Source: Rhodococcus sp. 14-2470-1b
GTDB lineage: Bacteria > Actinomycetota > Actinomycetes > Mycobacteriales > Mycobacteriaceae
DNA: 64,000 nt
Assembly (NCBI RefSeq): GCF_002259415.1
Contig: NZ_NPFY01000039.1
Location: 53,793 to 117,792 of the forward strand
Direction of reading: 5' to 3'
Shown here in pieces: positions 23,998-32,976 of the stretch. The first letter of the stretch is position 1. Each line of letters opens with the position of its first letter. The translations under genes were made by a program, and so were the position numbers. Below the pieces are notes generated by a model, which had not been told where the DNA came from, did no database searches, and saw only the letters and a list, made by a program, of their open reading frames with translations.

Positions 23998-25559
23998 CGT
24001 TGAATCCGTCCGTGGTAGTTGCCGACTGCGCCTTCTGCAGCCAAGCCGAGAGCAGTCGAGACCGAGCCCGCGGTGCGGCCGACTGTGCCTGCGGTCTTGA
24101 GTGCCCCTGCCGCTCCGCGTAGGCCTGCCGAGGATGCTGTGCGACCTGCCGATGCTGCGGCCGACCCGGCTCTGCGGGCTGCGCCCATCGGCCCAGACGA
24201 TGCGCCCGCGTGCGAGGGACTCGATCCTCCGTTGTAGCGGCCCTGAAAACCGGGGGTGGAACGCGCGCCTGTGCCGTTTCCACCCGAGGAACCACCTTTG
24301 CCACCGCCACCAGACGATCCGGCGACGGTGTTCGCCGCTGCCCCGAGGGCGCGGGATGCCGCCATACCGCCGGCCCCCATCACTGCGCCTCCTGCTGCGC
24401 CGAGCGCTCCTACTTCCCGCCCACCGGCGGAGATGGATTCTGCTGCGGGCGCGACGATCTTGATCAAGGTGGGTAGGCAGAATCCGACGACGGCCAGGAG
24501 GACCGAGCCGATGATGACGGTCGCGATCTGATCCGAGCTCGACGCCGAGGACGCCCAGAACGCGAATAGGTACAGCAGCGTGGCGACCGGCTTGAACAGG
24601 AGAGCGCCGAGAGTGAAGGCGATCATCGACTTGTAGGAGCTGCGACCGGTGCCGGTGGCCGACGCTGCTGCGGCGAGCGGGATGACGGCGACGACGACGC
24701 ACAGCACGGCCTCACGGATCAGCAGTGCGATGAGCTGGGCGACGGAGCCGAGGAATGCGAATCCCGCGCAGGCGAGCGCGAGGATCGGGCCGAGGCCGGT
24801 CTTGTCGTCGAATGCGGTGATGGCAGTGATCTTCTCGTCGAGGTTGCCGCCGACGAATTTCTCCAGCGCGTATGCCGAGGCGATGTCGCCGCCTTGGTGG
24901 AACATCAACACCAGGATCGGCAGGAGCGACACGGTGACGACGGTGCGCACCAGCATGGTCGCGGTCTCGGTGGCCCCTTCCATGACCGCTTGTTTGCGGG
25001 CGATCGCGAGCTTGATCATCGCGATGATGATGGAGGCGAACAAGGCGACGACGGTGAATCCGGAGATGATGTTGCGCAGGCCCGACATAGCGTTCTCGGC
25101 GGCGAGGCCCGGTATGCCGGAGGACATCCAGAACGTCATCACCGATCGGAATGCTTGGGTGTTGCCTTCCATCACCGATTTGGCGAAGTCTCCGACCGGG
25201 TCACCCCAGAATGTCGAGAGTGTGGAGTCGACGGCGGTGGAGAACGCGTCGCCGGGGTGATCGGTGAACGCGTTGTCCAGGCACAGTGCCTCGTCCATGA
25301 AGCCGCCCACGGCGGTTCCCTCGAGTGCGTCGTTGAGCCAACCGTCACCGAGGACCGGCGAGCCTTCGGCAACGCACTCGCGGCGTTGTTGCTGGAAGTC
25401 GTTGCCGTCGGCGTCGGGGTTGATCTGCTCGGTCAGATTCGGTGTGGGTGCCGGTGTCGGATCTTGGGCGTGGGCGAGTCCGCTGGCCCCGACGACCGCG
25501 ATCAGTGAGAGCAGTGCGATGACGACAGCGCGGGCGGCGAAGGCCGCTGTGCGGGTCAC
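23994..25559 (-). CDS. VirB6/TrbL-like polytopic channel protein
   Basis: 521 residues from a GTG overlapping the upstream stop (GTGA). A signal-like N terminus ends in GLAHAQ. Five or six membrane helices follow (IISGFTVVALFASIIIAMIK, TVVTVSLLPILVLMF, ALACAGFAFLGSVAQLIALL, AVLCVVVAVIPLAAAA, ATVIIGSVLLAVVGFCLP). The C terminus is a long Gly/Ser/Ala-rich tail (SSGGGGKGGSSGG). This is the layout of VirB6/TrbL proteins forming the inner-membrane pore. It is coupled to its neighbours on both sides. Confidence 0.82.
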   Translation of the reverse strand: MTRTAAFAARAVVIALLSLIAVVGASGLAHAQDPTPAPTPNLTEQINPDADGNDFQQQRRECVAEGSPVLGDGWLNDALEGTAVGGFMDEALCLDNAFTDHPGDAFSTAVDSTLSTFWGDPVGDFAKSVMEGNTQAFRSVMTFWMSSGIPGLAAENAMSGLRNIISGFTVVALFASIIIAMIKLAIARKQAVMEGATETATMLVRTVVTVSLLPILVLMFHQGGDIASAYALEKFVGGNLDEKITAITAFDDKTGLGPILALACAGFAFLGSVAQLIALLIREAVLCVVVAVIPLAAAASATGTGRSSYKSMIAFTLGALLFKPVATLLYLFAFWASSASSSDQIATVIIGSVLLAVVGFCLPTLIKIVAPAAESISAGGREVGALGAAGGAVMGAGGMAASRALGAAANTVAGSSGGGGKGGSSGGNGTGARSTPGFQGRYNGGSSPSHAGASSGPMGAARRAGSAAASAGRTASSAGLRGAAGALKTAGTVGRTAGSVSTALGLAAEGAVGNYHGRIQR

Positions 25560-26392
25560 AGTGCCCACCGGGTGAAACCATCGAGCGAGCTGTACGGGCC
25601 GCCAGTGGCACCGTCGAGTTTGCTGACCTTCCAGGTGCCACCATCCCACGCCATATTCAGGCGCAGTCCTGTGTAGGTCGGGTTCTGCATCCGTCTACCG
25701 GCGTCATCGACATCGCGGATCTGAGCGAGCTCGACGACGGCGAAACTGTCCGTGCAGGAGAGGATCTTGAACGCCATGGGTGCCCGCAATGCCACAGTCT
25801 CGGTGTTGACCGGTTTCGCGAGTTCTGCTTCTTTTTTCTCCTGGGTACCGATCTTCTCGTCGGGTATCAGGGTGAGCTTCTCTGTGGATTCGACAGCCAC
25901 GGGTCCGCCCGCGAGTCCGCGGGGTAGGAAGTTCGCGGCGGCCAGTGCCGCGCCTTGCGGGGTGCGGGTGTAGCCGGCGAGGACCAGGCCGTCGATGTAC
26001 GACGGCCCATCGGTTTCGGAGTACAGGGTCGAGACACCGAAGTTGCGTTGGATCATCATCGACTCTGGGGACGTCACCGGTCGGCCGTCATTGGTGCATT
26101 CGACACGCGGGCCGGTCGGCTCACGCTGCGGCAATGGTTGGCCGGCAGGGTTGTTCGGGACCATCACAGTGCGCCCGGACAGGTCCGCGTCGGGAACACC
26201 GAAGCCTTCCGCACCGGTGTCGAGCTCGGAGTCACCGGGGGTAGGTGCTGCTGTCGTCGGCGGTGGACCAGCGGTGGTCGTCGGGGTGTCGTCGTCGTTC
26301 ATGTTCGGGATGATGAACACGATCGCGCCGATGATGGCGATGACGACGATCGCAGCAACGGTGATCAGGACGGTACGTAGCCGACGGTTCAT
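25556..26392 (-). CDS. Membrane-anchored transfer operon protein
   Basis: 278 residues from the ATG at 26392 overlapping the upstream stop. N-terminal helix TVLITVAAIVVIAIIGAIVF, then a Thr/Pro-rich linker and an extracytoplasmic domain. LVLAGYTRTPQGAALAAANF also occurs in the lipoprotein encoded next door (GYTQTPQGAVLAAIN), so the two are distant paralogues sharing one domain. The C-terminal WDGGTWKVSKLDG is NTF2-like in character. Likely a periplasm-side channel component; function inferred from context. Confidence 0.65.
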   Translation of the reverse strand: MNRRLRTVLITVAAIVVIAIIGAIVFIIPNMNDDDTPTTTAGPPPTTAAPTPGDSELDTGAEGFGVPDADLSGRTVMVPNNPAGQPLPQREPTGPRVECTNDGRPVTSPESMMIQRNFGVSTLYSETDGPSYIDGLVLAGYTRTPQGAALAAANFLPRGLAGGPVAVESTEKLTLIPDEKIGTQEKKEAELAKPVNTETVALRAPMAFKILSCTDSFAVVELAQIRDVDDAGRRMQNPTYTGLRLNMAWDGGTWKVSKLDGATGGPYSSLDGFTRWAL

Positions 26393-27027
26393 GGGGTGCG
26401 CTCCAATGTGGTGTAGCCGTCGAGGTTGTCGATCTCGATGGCGTCGATGTTTTCCTCGGAAGTGGGTAGCACGATCCGCCAATCGCCGTTGATCCATTGC
26501 AGCGCGACAGGATAGGAAAACAACTCGGTTCCAGTCCCGATGGTTTGTGCCACCGACACCCCCGCCGAAAGCGGATCACTGGAGTAGTCGGTGACCTCGA
26601 ACCCGACGAACTTCGGTGCAGTGTCGGCCGGGACCGATCCGGAGACGGTGACGGCGGCGCGTGCGGCCGCGAACTCGTCGCGCCCGGGTCCGGGTGCAGT
26701 GACGGTGTTCACCACTTCCGGCCACGCGCGGTCGTCGGCGACGGCAAGTGCTGTCTGACCGTTGATCGCGGCCAGCACCGCCCCCTGTGGTGTCTGGGTA
26801 TATCCGCTGCGGTTCACCGATGTTCCGGCGAAGGGCCCGTCGACCCGTGAGGTCGGCACCGATACCCCTGCTACCTCGCGCCAGGTCAGCTCGGCCGGGG
26901 CGGAGCGCAGATCGGGTGTTGCGTCCGGGGTGGCGGTCGGTGTGTCGTCGTTGCCGGATCCGCACGCAGCGAGTGCGAGGACGGTCGCCGCTGTCGCGGC
27001 GATCCGGAGTGTGCGGGAGACGGTCAT
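26389..27027 (-). CDS. Lipoprotein of the transfer operon
   Basis: 212 residues. The signal peptide ends in the lipobox LAACGSG, so the protein should be lipid-anchored outside the membrane. It shares GYTQTPQGAVLAAIN with the downstream 278-residue protein and also ends in an NGDWRIVLP-type strand. AAAGGC precedes the ATG. It probably forms part of the outer face of the transfer apparatus. Confidence 0.7.
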   Translation of the reverse strand: MTVSRTLRIAATAATVLALAACGSGNDDTPTATPDATPDLRSAPAELTWREVAGVSVPTSRVDGPFAGTSVNRSGYTQTPQGAVLAAINGQTALAVADDRAWPEVVNTVTAPGPGRDEFAAARAAVTVSGSVPADTAPKFVGFEVTDYSSDPLSAGVSVAQTIGTGTELFSYPVALQWINGDWRIVLPTSEENIDAIEIDNLDGYTTLERTP

Positions 27028-27080
27028 CAGGTGAAGCCTTTCGGGTCGAATGCAGGTCGGGTGCAGCGAATGTGGGTTTG

Positions 27081-27347
27081 TCAGGCGAGGACGGCTTTGG
27101 CGATTCCGGATGCGGAGCCGATGATGGCGGCGCAGATCAGGATTCGGGCCAGGGTGGCGTCCTCGACGACTTGAGTGCCGGTGGATTTGCGTTGGTTGAC
27201 GAACATCGCCCCGCACACGAACAGTGCTGCGATGCAGGTGATGATGGCGAACCAGAGCAGCCACGACAGGCCTTCCATGATCGGCTGCCAGACCTCGTCG
27301 GGCCATTCGACCGGCTCGGTCGGTGGTTGAGCGAGCACGATGGTCAT
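27081..27347 (-). CDS. Small two-helix membrane protein
   Basis: 88 residues from the ATG at 27347 overlapping the upstream stop. Short Pro-rich N terminus, then WLLWFAIITCIAALFVCGAM, the polar loop NQRKSTGTQVVEDATLA, and a second helix ILICAAIIGSASGIAKAVL. The size, two helices and repetition of four such genes in a row resemble VirB2/TrbC-type pilin-like subunits; that reading is inferred. Confidence 0.6.
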   Translation of the reverse strand: MTIVLAQPPTEPVEWPDEVWQPIMEGLSWLLWFAIITCIAALFVCGAMFVNQRKSTGTQVVEDATLARILICAAIIGSASGIAKAVLA

Positions 27348-27622
27348 AGCAGGATCACCCCGGCAACGGCGGGGGCACCGACGCCGAGCGATATCGCCAG
27401 CCCGTGCAACAACATTCGTTTCGTGTCCGTCTGGGCCACAATGGATTCGGAGCTGCGCCCGGAGATGGTGCGGTGGCGCGCCAGTCCTACTGTGCACACC
27501 ACCATGCCGACGACAGCAGCGACGAGACCTCCATACGACATCATCGACAGGAGCGTCCCCAGTGTGGAGGCGTCGGTCGGGGGTGGTATCGAGTCGATCA
27601 GATCTGGCATCGGGACGGTCAT
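27344..27622 (-). CDS. Small two-helix membrane protein
   Basis: 92 residues from the ATG at 27622 overlapping the upstream stop. Helices GLVAAVVGMVVCTVGLARH and LHGLAISLGVGAPAVAGVIL flank a polar loop. Second of four consecutive small membrane genes; a pilin-like or channel-lining role is possible. Confidence 0.58.
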   Translation of the reverse strand: MTVPMPDLIDSIPPPTDASTLGTLLSMMSYGGLVAAVVGMVVCTVGLARHRTISGRSSESIVAQTDTKRMLLHGLAISLGVGAPAVAGVILL

Positions 27623-27804
27623 GCGATCACCGCCCCGATGCCTGCCGAGACAGTGCCGACCACGGTCGAGACCAGCAGGACTGTGGTCGCGCGGTTGTGT
27701 CGGCTGCAGATGGTCTTGTCGACGGCGACCACCCCTCCGCTGATCACCATCGCACTGATCGAGGCGATGAACACCCCCCACAAGGTCCAGTTCAAGGCGG
27801 TCAT
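27619..27804 (-). CDS. 61-residue two-helix membrane protein
   Basis: ATG at 27804 overlapping the upstream stop. Helices LWGVFIASISAMVISGGVVA and TTVLLVSTVVGTVSAGIGAV with a short KTICSRHNRA loop. It has the same architecture as its neighbours and is the smallest of the set. Confidence 0.58.
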   Translation of the reverse strand: MTALNWTLWGVFIASISAMVISGGVVAVDKTICSRHNRATTVLLVSTVVGTVSAGIGAVIA

Positions 27805-28091
27805 AGGACGAGCATGTTGACCAGGCCGGCTGCCGCGCCGATGAGGATAGATCCCGCCAATCCCCACACCAGTCCGGCGCCGTTTTCGTTACCGCCCGAG
27901 ACTTTGGCGACGGCCAGTTTTGCGCCGCAGACCGTCAGACCGCCGACGGCACCGATGATGCAGATCCAACTCAGCCAGGACAGCAGCTCGAGGATCTTGT
28001 CGCCGGCCCCACCACCGGGTGCGGTGGGGCTGACGTCGCCGATGTTCTGCGCCAGAACCTCGGTGGCCGACGCGGCGAGACTGGTGATCAT
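27801..28091 (-). CDS. Small membrane protein, VirB2-like candidate
   Basis: 96 residues with CAAGGAG about 7 bases before the ATG at 28091. An N-terminal segment that may be processed (MITSLAASATEVLAQNIGDV) is followed by WLSWICIIGAVGGLTVCGAK and a second helix GLVWGLAGSILIGAAAGLVN. Its well-formed ribosome site, as first of the four small genes, fits a highly expressed pilin-type subunit. Assignment inferred. Confidence 0.58.
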   Translation of the reverse strand: MITSLAASATEVLAQNIGDVSPTAPGGGAGDKILELLSWLSWICIIGAVGGLTVCGAKLAVAKVSGGNENGAGLVWGLAGSILIGAAAGLVNMLVL

Positions 28092-28129
28092 GGTGTGCTC
28101 CTTGGGTGTTGGTGAAAGGTGGGTGTGGT

Positions 28130-28804
28130 TCAGTGGCCTGAGGCGATGCGGGCGGCGGTGAAGATTTCCCGCCCGATCACGGCGAGGTCGTGGTGTGGGC
28201 TGGTCGTAGAAGGGGCGGGAGCCCGCATCCGCCCGGGTGGGGGTGGGTCGGGTTCGGTGGGGGTCCAGATCGCGAGTTCGTTCTGTCTGTGGGTGCGCAG
28301 ATCCTCGACGTACGGGACTCGCCACACCGCTGGTGCTGCGGAGGCGACGACGTCCGCCCATCGGCGCAGAGTCTTGGGGAGTGGGCCGGGGGCGTCGGGT
28401 ACCAGGACCAGTCCGAGGAGGGTGCAGCCACCGGTCAGGCCGGCGGCCGATTGCAGGAGCAGGTCGTGCGCGGCGTCGAGGCCGGCGCGATCGGTGCGGC
28501 AGACGACGACGACATTGCGGTGCCGGTCGGCGGCGGGCCAGCCCCGGCGGGCATCGCCCGCCGGGGCCCAGATCTGGGCGAGTGTGCCTGCGCCGGAGCG
28601 CCCGTGAGCGGCGAGGAGCCACATCACGGGCGGGCGACCGTGGACTGCGACCGGGTCGTCGTGAATCGGTGCTCGGCGTTCGGGCGGCGGTGTCCGCAGC
28701 CCTGCCGGGGTGACCGACAAGTCGTCGTCTCGGTAATAGTCATGGTGCTCAGCTGGTTGTGCGGCCATCTCGGGCGCACCTCCTTCTCCGGCGTTCTCGG
28801 TCAC
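28130..28804 (-). CDS. DUF6668-like protein of actinobacterial conjugative elements
   Basis: 224 residues from a GTG overlapping the cutinase stop (GTGA). MWLLAAHGRSGAGTLAQIWAP, with a GxxGxGT-like loop reminiscent of a P-loop or MinD-type site but lacking the Lys, is followed by VVVVCRTDRAGLDAAHDLL, LLGLVLVPDAPGPLPKTLRR and AVWRVPYVEDLR. This matches my memory of DUF6668 proteins encoded beside transfer genes. A degenerate MinD/ParA-like ATPase is plausible; nucleotide binding is uncertain because the P-loop lysine is absent. Confidence 0.6.
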   Translation of the reverse strand: MTENAGEGGAPEMAAQPAEHHDYYRDDDLSVTPAGLRTPPPERRAPIHDDPVAVHGRPPVMWLLAAHGRSGAGTLAQIWAPAGDARRGWPAADRHRNVVVVCRTDRAGLDAAHDLLLQSAAGLTGGCTLLGLVLVPDAPGPLPKTLRRWADVVASAAPAVWRVPYVEDLRTHRQNELAIWTPTEPDPPPPGRMRAPAPSTTSPHHDLAVIGREIFTAARIASGH

Positions 28805-30513
28805 CGAGTGGTGGTTGGTGAGACGGTGGTCGGCACAGCGGCAGAAACAGAGGGGGTCGTCGTGGTGGCCGCTGTGGTCGTCGTGGCGGTGCCGGTTGCT
28901 CCGACGGTGGCGTGGGCGGCGAGGATGCTTCCGGCACTGCGGACGGTGTCGGTGGTGGCGAACAGCGACGCGCCTTGTTTGATCACTGCCCCGACCTTGT
29001 CGGCGAGGCTCTGATCGCCGGTCAGGTCAGCGGCGAGCGCGACGATCCACCGCACGGTCAGCTCGACGGGGGTCTCACCTTTGGATCCGACCGGAACACT
29101 GTCGTAGGAGCCGTGTTTGGTTGCGGTGTTCCAGTACGAGGTGTCGGTGACGAGCTGCGCGAGACCGGCGTTCTCGTCGATGGTGTTCGACACTTCCTGG
29201 AACGCGACGTCGACGGCCGAGTCGATCGTCGCCGGGGGCACGAGCTTGACCGCCGAGGACAGCACTTTGGTGGCGAGTATGCCGAGGGCTGCGGGTGGGT
29301 TGGTGAGCCCGACGGTGGCGAGCTGGCCGATGGTCTCGGGGGTGATGACGTCCTTGGCGACGGTGATTGCCGCTCCGATGGCCATGCCGGCGATCTTGGT
29401 GACCGCGCCGACCGCTTCGTCGATCATCTCGTCGGTCGAGGTGGCGGAGGGGTCGGAGTACTTCGCCATCTTCGACAGCACGGTCTCCGACGAGGAGTTG
29501 ACCTCGAATCGTCCTGCCTTGGAGTCGAAGTCGATGTTGTCGTTGATCACCGACGCACCGGTCATCAGGGCAGTCCGTCCGACTGCGGTGGAGACGTCGG
29601 TGAGGATCCGGACGGGGTCGCGGGTGTCCATCGAGGACTGTCCGGCGATCGAGGCAACGAGCTTGGCGGCGGGGGCGTCGATGGGGGTGTCACACGCGAG
29701 ATCGCCTGCGGTGCAGTACGAGGCGACTCGGTCCGAGACTGCGCCGAATCCGGCGATCTTCGGGGTCGGGGCGATACCGCCGCCTGCGGGGGCGGCTGCG
29801 GCGACGGCCGGGGCGAGTTGGACGGTGTCCACTGCTGCGCCGCTCGTTCCCGGTGCCGGGGCAGGAGTAGAGCCGCCGCTGGCGATGACGTCTTCGCCTT
29901 CGGCTCGGGTGGGGTCGGAGAACAGTGCAGCGCCGGCGAAGTGGTCGGCGTCGACAGGTCCGGTTCCTGCTCCGATCTCGCGGGTGACCTGGGAGGCGAC
30001 CTCGCCGCCCTGGGAGTAGCCGGAGAGGAAGACCTTGGTGCCGGGGCAGCGTGCGGCGATGTCGGAGATCATCTGGGTGGTGTTCTCGACGCCGATGTCG
30101 ACGGACTGGGCGTACGGAACGGCGGAGCGATCGCCTGGCTTGCCACCGAAACTCGCCGGGTACGGGACGTAGCTCCGTTCGAGAGCAGGCCCGTCACCGG
30201 AGTTAGCATCGCGCATCGCCGGGACAGTCAGCCGGGAGAAGAAGCCGGAATCGGCGTCGGGAGAGGAGTTCTCGTCGATCTCGGTGGTACCGGGGACCAC
30301 CACGAGATGCAGCACCGGGCAGTCCCCGCTGCCAGTGTCCGGTGGGGTGGGTGTCGCGGACGGCTGCGCGGCCGCGACACCGCTCGCGGAGACCACGATG
30401 GTCACTGCGGCGGTAGCGGCGAGCAGGCGCACGGTCAGGCGGCGAACCTGGTCGATGGATGTGTGCACGGCTTCTCTCTTCTTCGGTGGGATCCAGCGGA
30501 TATGCCTGGTCAT
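28801..30513 (-). CDS. Cutinase-family hydrolase with a large insertion, in the transfer operon
   Basis: 570 residues (an internal GTG at 30468 is an alternative start). After a signal peptide (LLAATAAVTIVVSASGVAAA) comes a cutinase/alpha-beta-hydrolase domain: CPVLHLVVVPGTTE, nucleophile FLSGYSQGGEVA (Ser167), then YCTAGDLACDTP (Asp271). The usual His-x-Ser-Tyr element appears only at KHGSYD (His467), so about 190 residues are inserted between Asp and His. The insert is helical and Ala-rich. Cutinases cleave ester lipids; acting on the mycolate-type outer membrane during transfer would suit its place in the operon, an inference. Confidence 0.78.
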   Translation of the reverse strand: MTRHIRWIPPKKREAVHTSIDQVRRLTVRLLAATAAVTIVVSASGVAAAQPSATPTPPDTGSGDCPVLHLVVVPGTTEIDENSSPDADSGFFSRLTVPAMRDANSGDGPALERSYVPYPASFGGKPGDRSAVPYAQSVDIGVENTTQMISDIAARCPGTKVFLSGYSQGGEVASQVTREIGAGTGPVDADHFAGAALFSDPTRAEGEDVIASGGSTPAPAPGTSGAAVDTVQLAPAVAAAAPAGGGIAPTPKIAGFGAVSDRVASYCTAGDLACDTPIDAPAAKLVASIAGQSSMDTRDPVRILTDVSTAVGRTALMTGASVINDNIDFDSKAGRFEVNSSSETVLSKMAKYSDPSATSTDEMIDEAVGAVTKIAGMAIGAAITVAKDVITPETIGQLATVGLTNPPAALGILATKVLSSAVKLVPPATIDSAVDVAFQEVSNTIDENAGLAQLVTDTSYWNTATKHGSYDSVPVGSKGETPVELTVRWIVALAADLTGDQSLADKVGAVIKQGASLFATTDTVRSAGSILAAHATVGATGTATTTTAATTTTPSVSAAVPTTVSPTTTR

Positions 30514-30518
30514 GGGGG

Positions 30519-31418
30519 TCAGCGGGAGACGATGGCGGAGATGAGCGTCGTGCCGTCCTGCGCCTTGGTGGTGGTGATCCGTTGGCGACTCATGCGCCCG
30601 TCGATGCCGGGCCCGCGCTCGACGACGGTGACGTCGTAGATCCCGGAGTCGATCGGGTCGGCCAGGACACAGAACTCGATATCTGCCTCGAGCTGGTCGA
30701 TGCCCGCTTGCAGGCGCTGCGCGGACGCCATCACCGCATCGGGTGCACCTGCGGCGCGGGCAGCGGCCCCGTCGCGGTCGAAGTAGAAGGCCTTCTCGAA
30801 CCGCCAGATCGCCACCGCACCGGGGTCGTCACTGTCTTCGGTGACCGGGTCACCGTCAGCCTGGCCCCGGCACCAGGTGACATCGGCTGCGGCCGCACCG
30901 GCCGCCGCGGGAGCGGTCGAGGTCGGAGCTGCTGTGGTGGTGACGATCTCGTCGGGAAGCAGTACGGGCGTTGGTTGCGGTTCGTCGCCGAATCCGGTGA
31001 GCACCAGCCCGGCTCCCACTACTCCCCCGATCAGGACCGCGAGTGCGGTCGTGACGGCGACGGCGGAGCGGTGGCGTCGCCACCATGACTGTGGAGCCGG
31101 TCTGGGTGCGGTGTAGGGGCCTCCAGCGCGAAGTAGAGAGGTCCGTTCGTCGAAGGAGCCGTATGCATCCGTTGGCTGGGATGCGGGGCCACGGTCAGGG
31201 TGGTCCACAGCGATGTCGTCGGTAGGGTGCTCGACGAACCAGTCGTCGTCCGGATCGGTGTCGGCGGACTGGTGCTCGGTCAGGACTGTCAGTCTGCGCT
31301 CGGTTGGATGCTCGGAAGCTGCTGCGGCAGTCTCGGTCTCGGCAACGACCGGGTCGGCGAACCAGTCGTCGGTGCCGTGGTGGGTGTCGGCGTCGGTGGT
31401 GCGGTCTCGAGGTGCCAC
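30519..31418 (-). CDS. Single-pass membrane protein of the transfer operon
   Basis: 299 residues from a GTG at 31418 (GGAAAGG 8 bases upstream). The N-terminal 120 residues are cytoplasmic, acidic and low in complexity (several Asp-Asp-Trp-Phe repeats: DDWFADP, DDDWFVEHP). One membrane helix (AVAVTTALAVLIGGVVGAGL) and a Thr/Ala/Pro linker are followed by an outer domain with AIWRFEKAFYFDRDGAAA and FCVLADPIDSGIYDVTVVERG. The DDWF repeats may bind a cytosolic partner. No family recognised. Confidence 0.6.
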   Translation of the reverse strand: MAPRDRTTDADTHHGTDDWFADPVVAETETAAAASEHPTERRLTVLTEHQSADTDPDDDWFVEHPTDDIAVDHPDRGPASQPTDAYGSFDERTSLLRAGGPYTAPRPAPQSWWRRHRSAVAVTTALAVLIGGVVGAGLVLTGFGDEPQPTPVLLPDEIVTTTAAPTSTAPAAAGAAAADVTWCRGQADGDPVTEDSDDPGAVAIWRFEKAFYFDRDGAAARAAGAPDAVMASAQRLQAGIDQLEADIEFCVLADPIDSGIYDVTVVERGPGIDGRMSRQRITTTKAQDGTTLISAIVSR

Positions 31419-31509
31419 AACAGGCCTTTCCAAGGGTCGAGGTGAGGAACGAACGGGGTCGAACCTTCGGATACAGCCCGGCCACCAGAGGTCGGGCTGC
31501 ACCCGGAGG

Positions 31510-32766
31510 TCAGATCGCGAGGTTCAGACCCGCCAGTGCTGCTTTCGCCTGGTCGAGAACGGGCGCGGCGGCGGTGTTGACCGCCGCTACGGTGTCCGCC
31601 ACGGCAGGCTGCTCGAGCACCGTCGAGGTGAACTGTTGGACCTGCTCGTAGGCGGGTTCGGTCCACCCCTGGACCGCCGTGGCTGCCTGGTCGACGTCGG
31701 CCGGGGCGAGGTCGAGGCTGCCCTGGATCTGGTCGACGGTGGTGTCGATGGCGTTCTGCACGCTGGGGGAATCGACGGTCAGGGGTGCAGCAGGGGCAGC
31801 CGGAATGCTCTCGGGTGCCGGAAGCGGTGCGGGTTCTTCGATGATCTGCTGCTCGCCGCCGAGGACGGTGGCACCGAGGATGCCGCCGATGACTGCACCT
31901 GTGCCGGTCAGGCCCAGCACGATCGGTGCCGAGAGGGCAGCGCCGACTCCTGCGCCTGCGAGTGCGGCTGCGCCGGGGATGAAGACCCAGCCGACCGGTC
32001 CGCCCCAGACGATGGCTCCGGTGCCGGTGGTGGCGGCGACGCCGAGTCCGCCGCCGATGGCGGCTGCGGTGCCGGTGATCACTGCGGCAGGGGCCACGGA
32101 AGCGGCAAGGCCGACAGCGCCGCCTGCGACGACGCCGGTGATGGTGCCCGCCGCGATACGGTCGGCGCGGGATGCGTCGGCGAATCCGTTGTCCACGAGC
32201 CAGTTTCCGCCGTCGGCCTGGATTGCGGCTCCGGTGTTGTTGAACTGCTTGACCAGGTTCGGGTCGAGCAGGTTCGGGTCGTACGGCACGAGTTCGCCGC
32301 CGACGAGGACGTAGCCCTCGGGTGCGTCGATCGGTGCAATGACCTTGCGCTGCACAGTCGGAACCGGCGGCGGGGGCGGCGGGGCCGCTTGCAGGGCAGC
32401 GGGTGCGTCGGTCGGCGCTGCCTGCGGCGCGGGAGCGGGCTCGTAGTAGGTGTTCTGGTACGAGGACTGCTGGTTGCCGGACCGGTAGTCGTCGTAGCTA
32501 CGCCACTGGGACTGCTGCACCTGAGGTGAGGCCTGGTAGCCGGGCAGGAACTGGCGTTCCTGGGTCGGGGCCGGCGGCGGCGCGACGGGGGTGGTGTCGG
32601 TGGTGCCGGACTGGGCGGTGTCGGGTGCGGTCACGAAGTCCTGCGGTGCCGCGTGTGCGGTTGCGGTGCCCCATGCCAGTGCGACGGCGACGGGCACGGC
32701 AGTGAGAACTAGTGCTCGTTCTCTGCGGCGGCGGTGACGTCCGCCGATTCCTTGCTGGGGAGACAT
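31510..32766 (-). CDS. Secreted Pro/Gln-rich protein with glycine-zipper-like hydrophobic core
   Basis: 418 residues. The signal peptide runs through ALVLTAVPVAVALAWGTATAHA. A Pro/Gln/Tyr-rich region follows (about 45-130), then APEGYVLVGGELVPYDPNLL. Next is a long Gly/Ala-rich hydrophobic section (about 205-310: ITGVVAGGAVGLAASVAPAA, FIPGAAALAGAGVGAALSAP) resembling glycine-zipper membrane-inserting proteins, and finally an acidic helical tail. As the first large gene of the operon it could be a surface or pore component. I do not recognise a characterised family. Confidence 0.6.
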   Translation of the reverse strand: MSPQQGIGGRHRRRRERALVLTAVPVAVALAWGTATAHAAPQDFVTAPDTAQSGTTDTTPVAPPPAPTQERQFLPGYQASPQVQQSQWRSYDDYRSGNQQSSYQNTYYEPAPAPQAAPTDAPAALQAAPPPPPPVPTVQRKVIAPIDAPEGYVLVGGELVPYDPNLLDPNLVKQFNNTGAAIQADGGNWLVDNGFADASRADRIAAGTITGVVAGGAVGLAASVAPAAVITGTAAAIGGGLGVAATTGTGAIVWGGPVGWVFIPGAAALAGAGVGAALSAPIVLGLTGTGAVIGGILGATVLGGEQQIIEEPAPLPAPESIPAAPAAPLTVDSPSVQNAIDTTVDQIQGSLDLAPADVDQAATAVQGWTEPAYEQVQQFTSTVLEQPAVADTVAAVNTAAAPVLDQAKAALAGLNLAI

Positions 32767-32931
32767 GTGTGGTGGTGCCTTTCGTAAGTCGCTGCGATGC
32801 AGCGGTATTGGGCGGGTGTGACAGGAGTGGTTGATGGTGGAACCACCACCGTCCGCGCTGGGAGAACGACCGAAAACGAGGGTCAGCCTTCGGGTGATCC
32901 CTCAGCGCGGACGATGGGTGATGCCTTGGGA

Positions 32932-32970
32932 GTGGATGCCAGCGTGCGTCCGTTGCACGCTGGCATCCAC
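32932..32970 (-). terminator. Perfect 16-bp hairpin between the peptide frame and the operon
   Basis: GTGGATGCCAGCGTGC (32932-32947) and its exact complement (32955-32970) are separated by a 7-base loop. It starts 6 bases after the stop of the 16-residue frame and lies 166 bp before the first large gene. There is no U-run, so it may act as an attenuator, a processing site or a protein-binding site rather than a plain terminator. Confidence 0.6.
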
Positions 32971-32976
32971 GAGCGC

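Noticed and set aside
22457..24310. Long minus-strand open frame overlapping the SCO6880-like gene
   Set aside because: Very Arg- and Pro-rich with no domain; it is the other-frame shadow of the GC-rich gene at 22492-23997.
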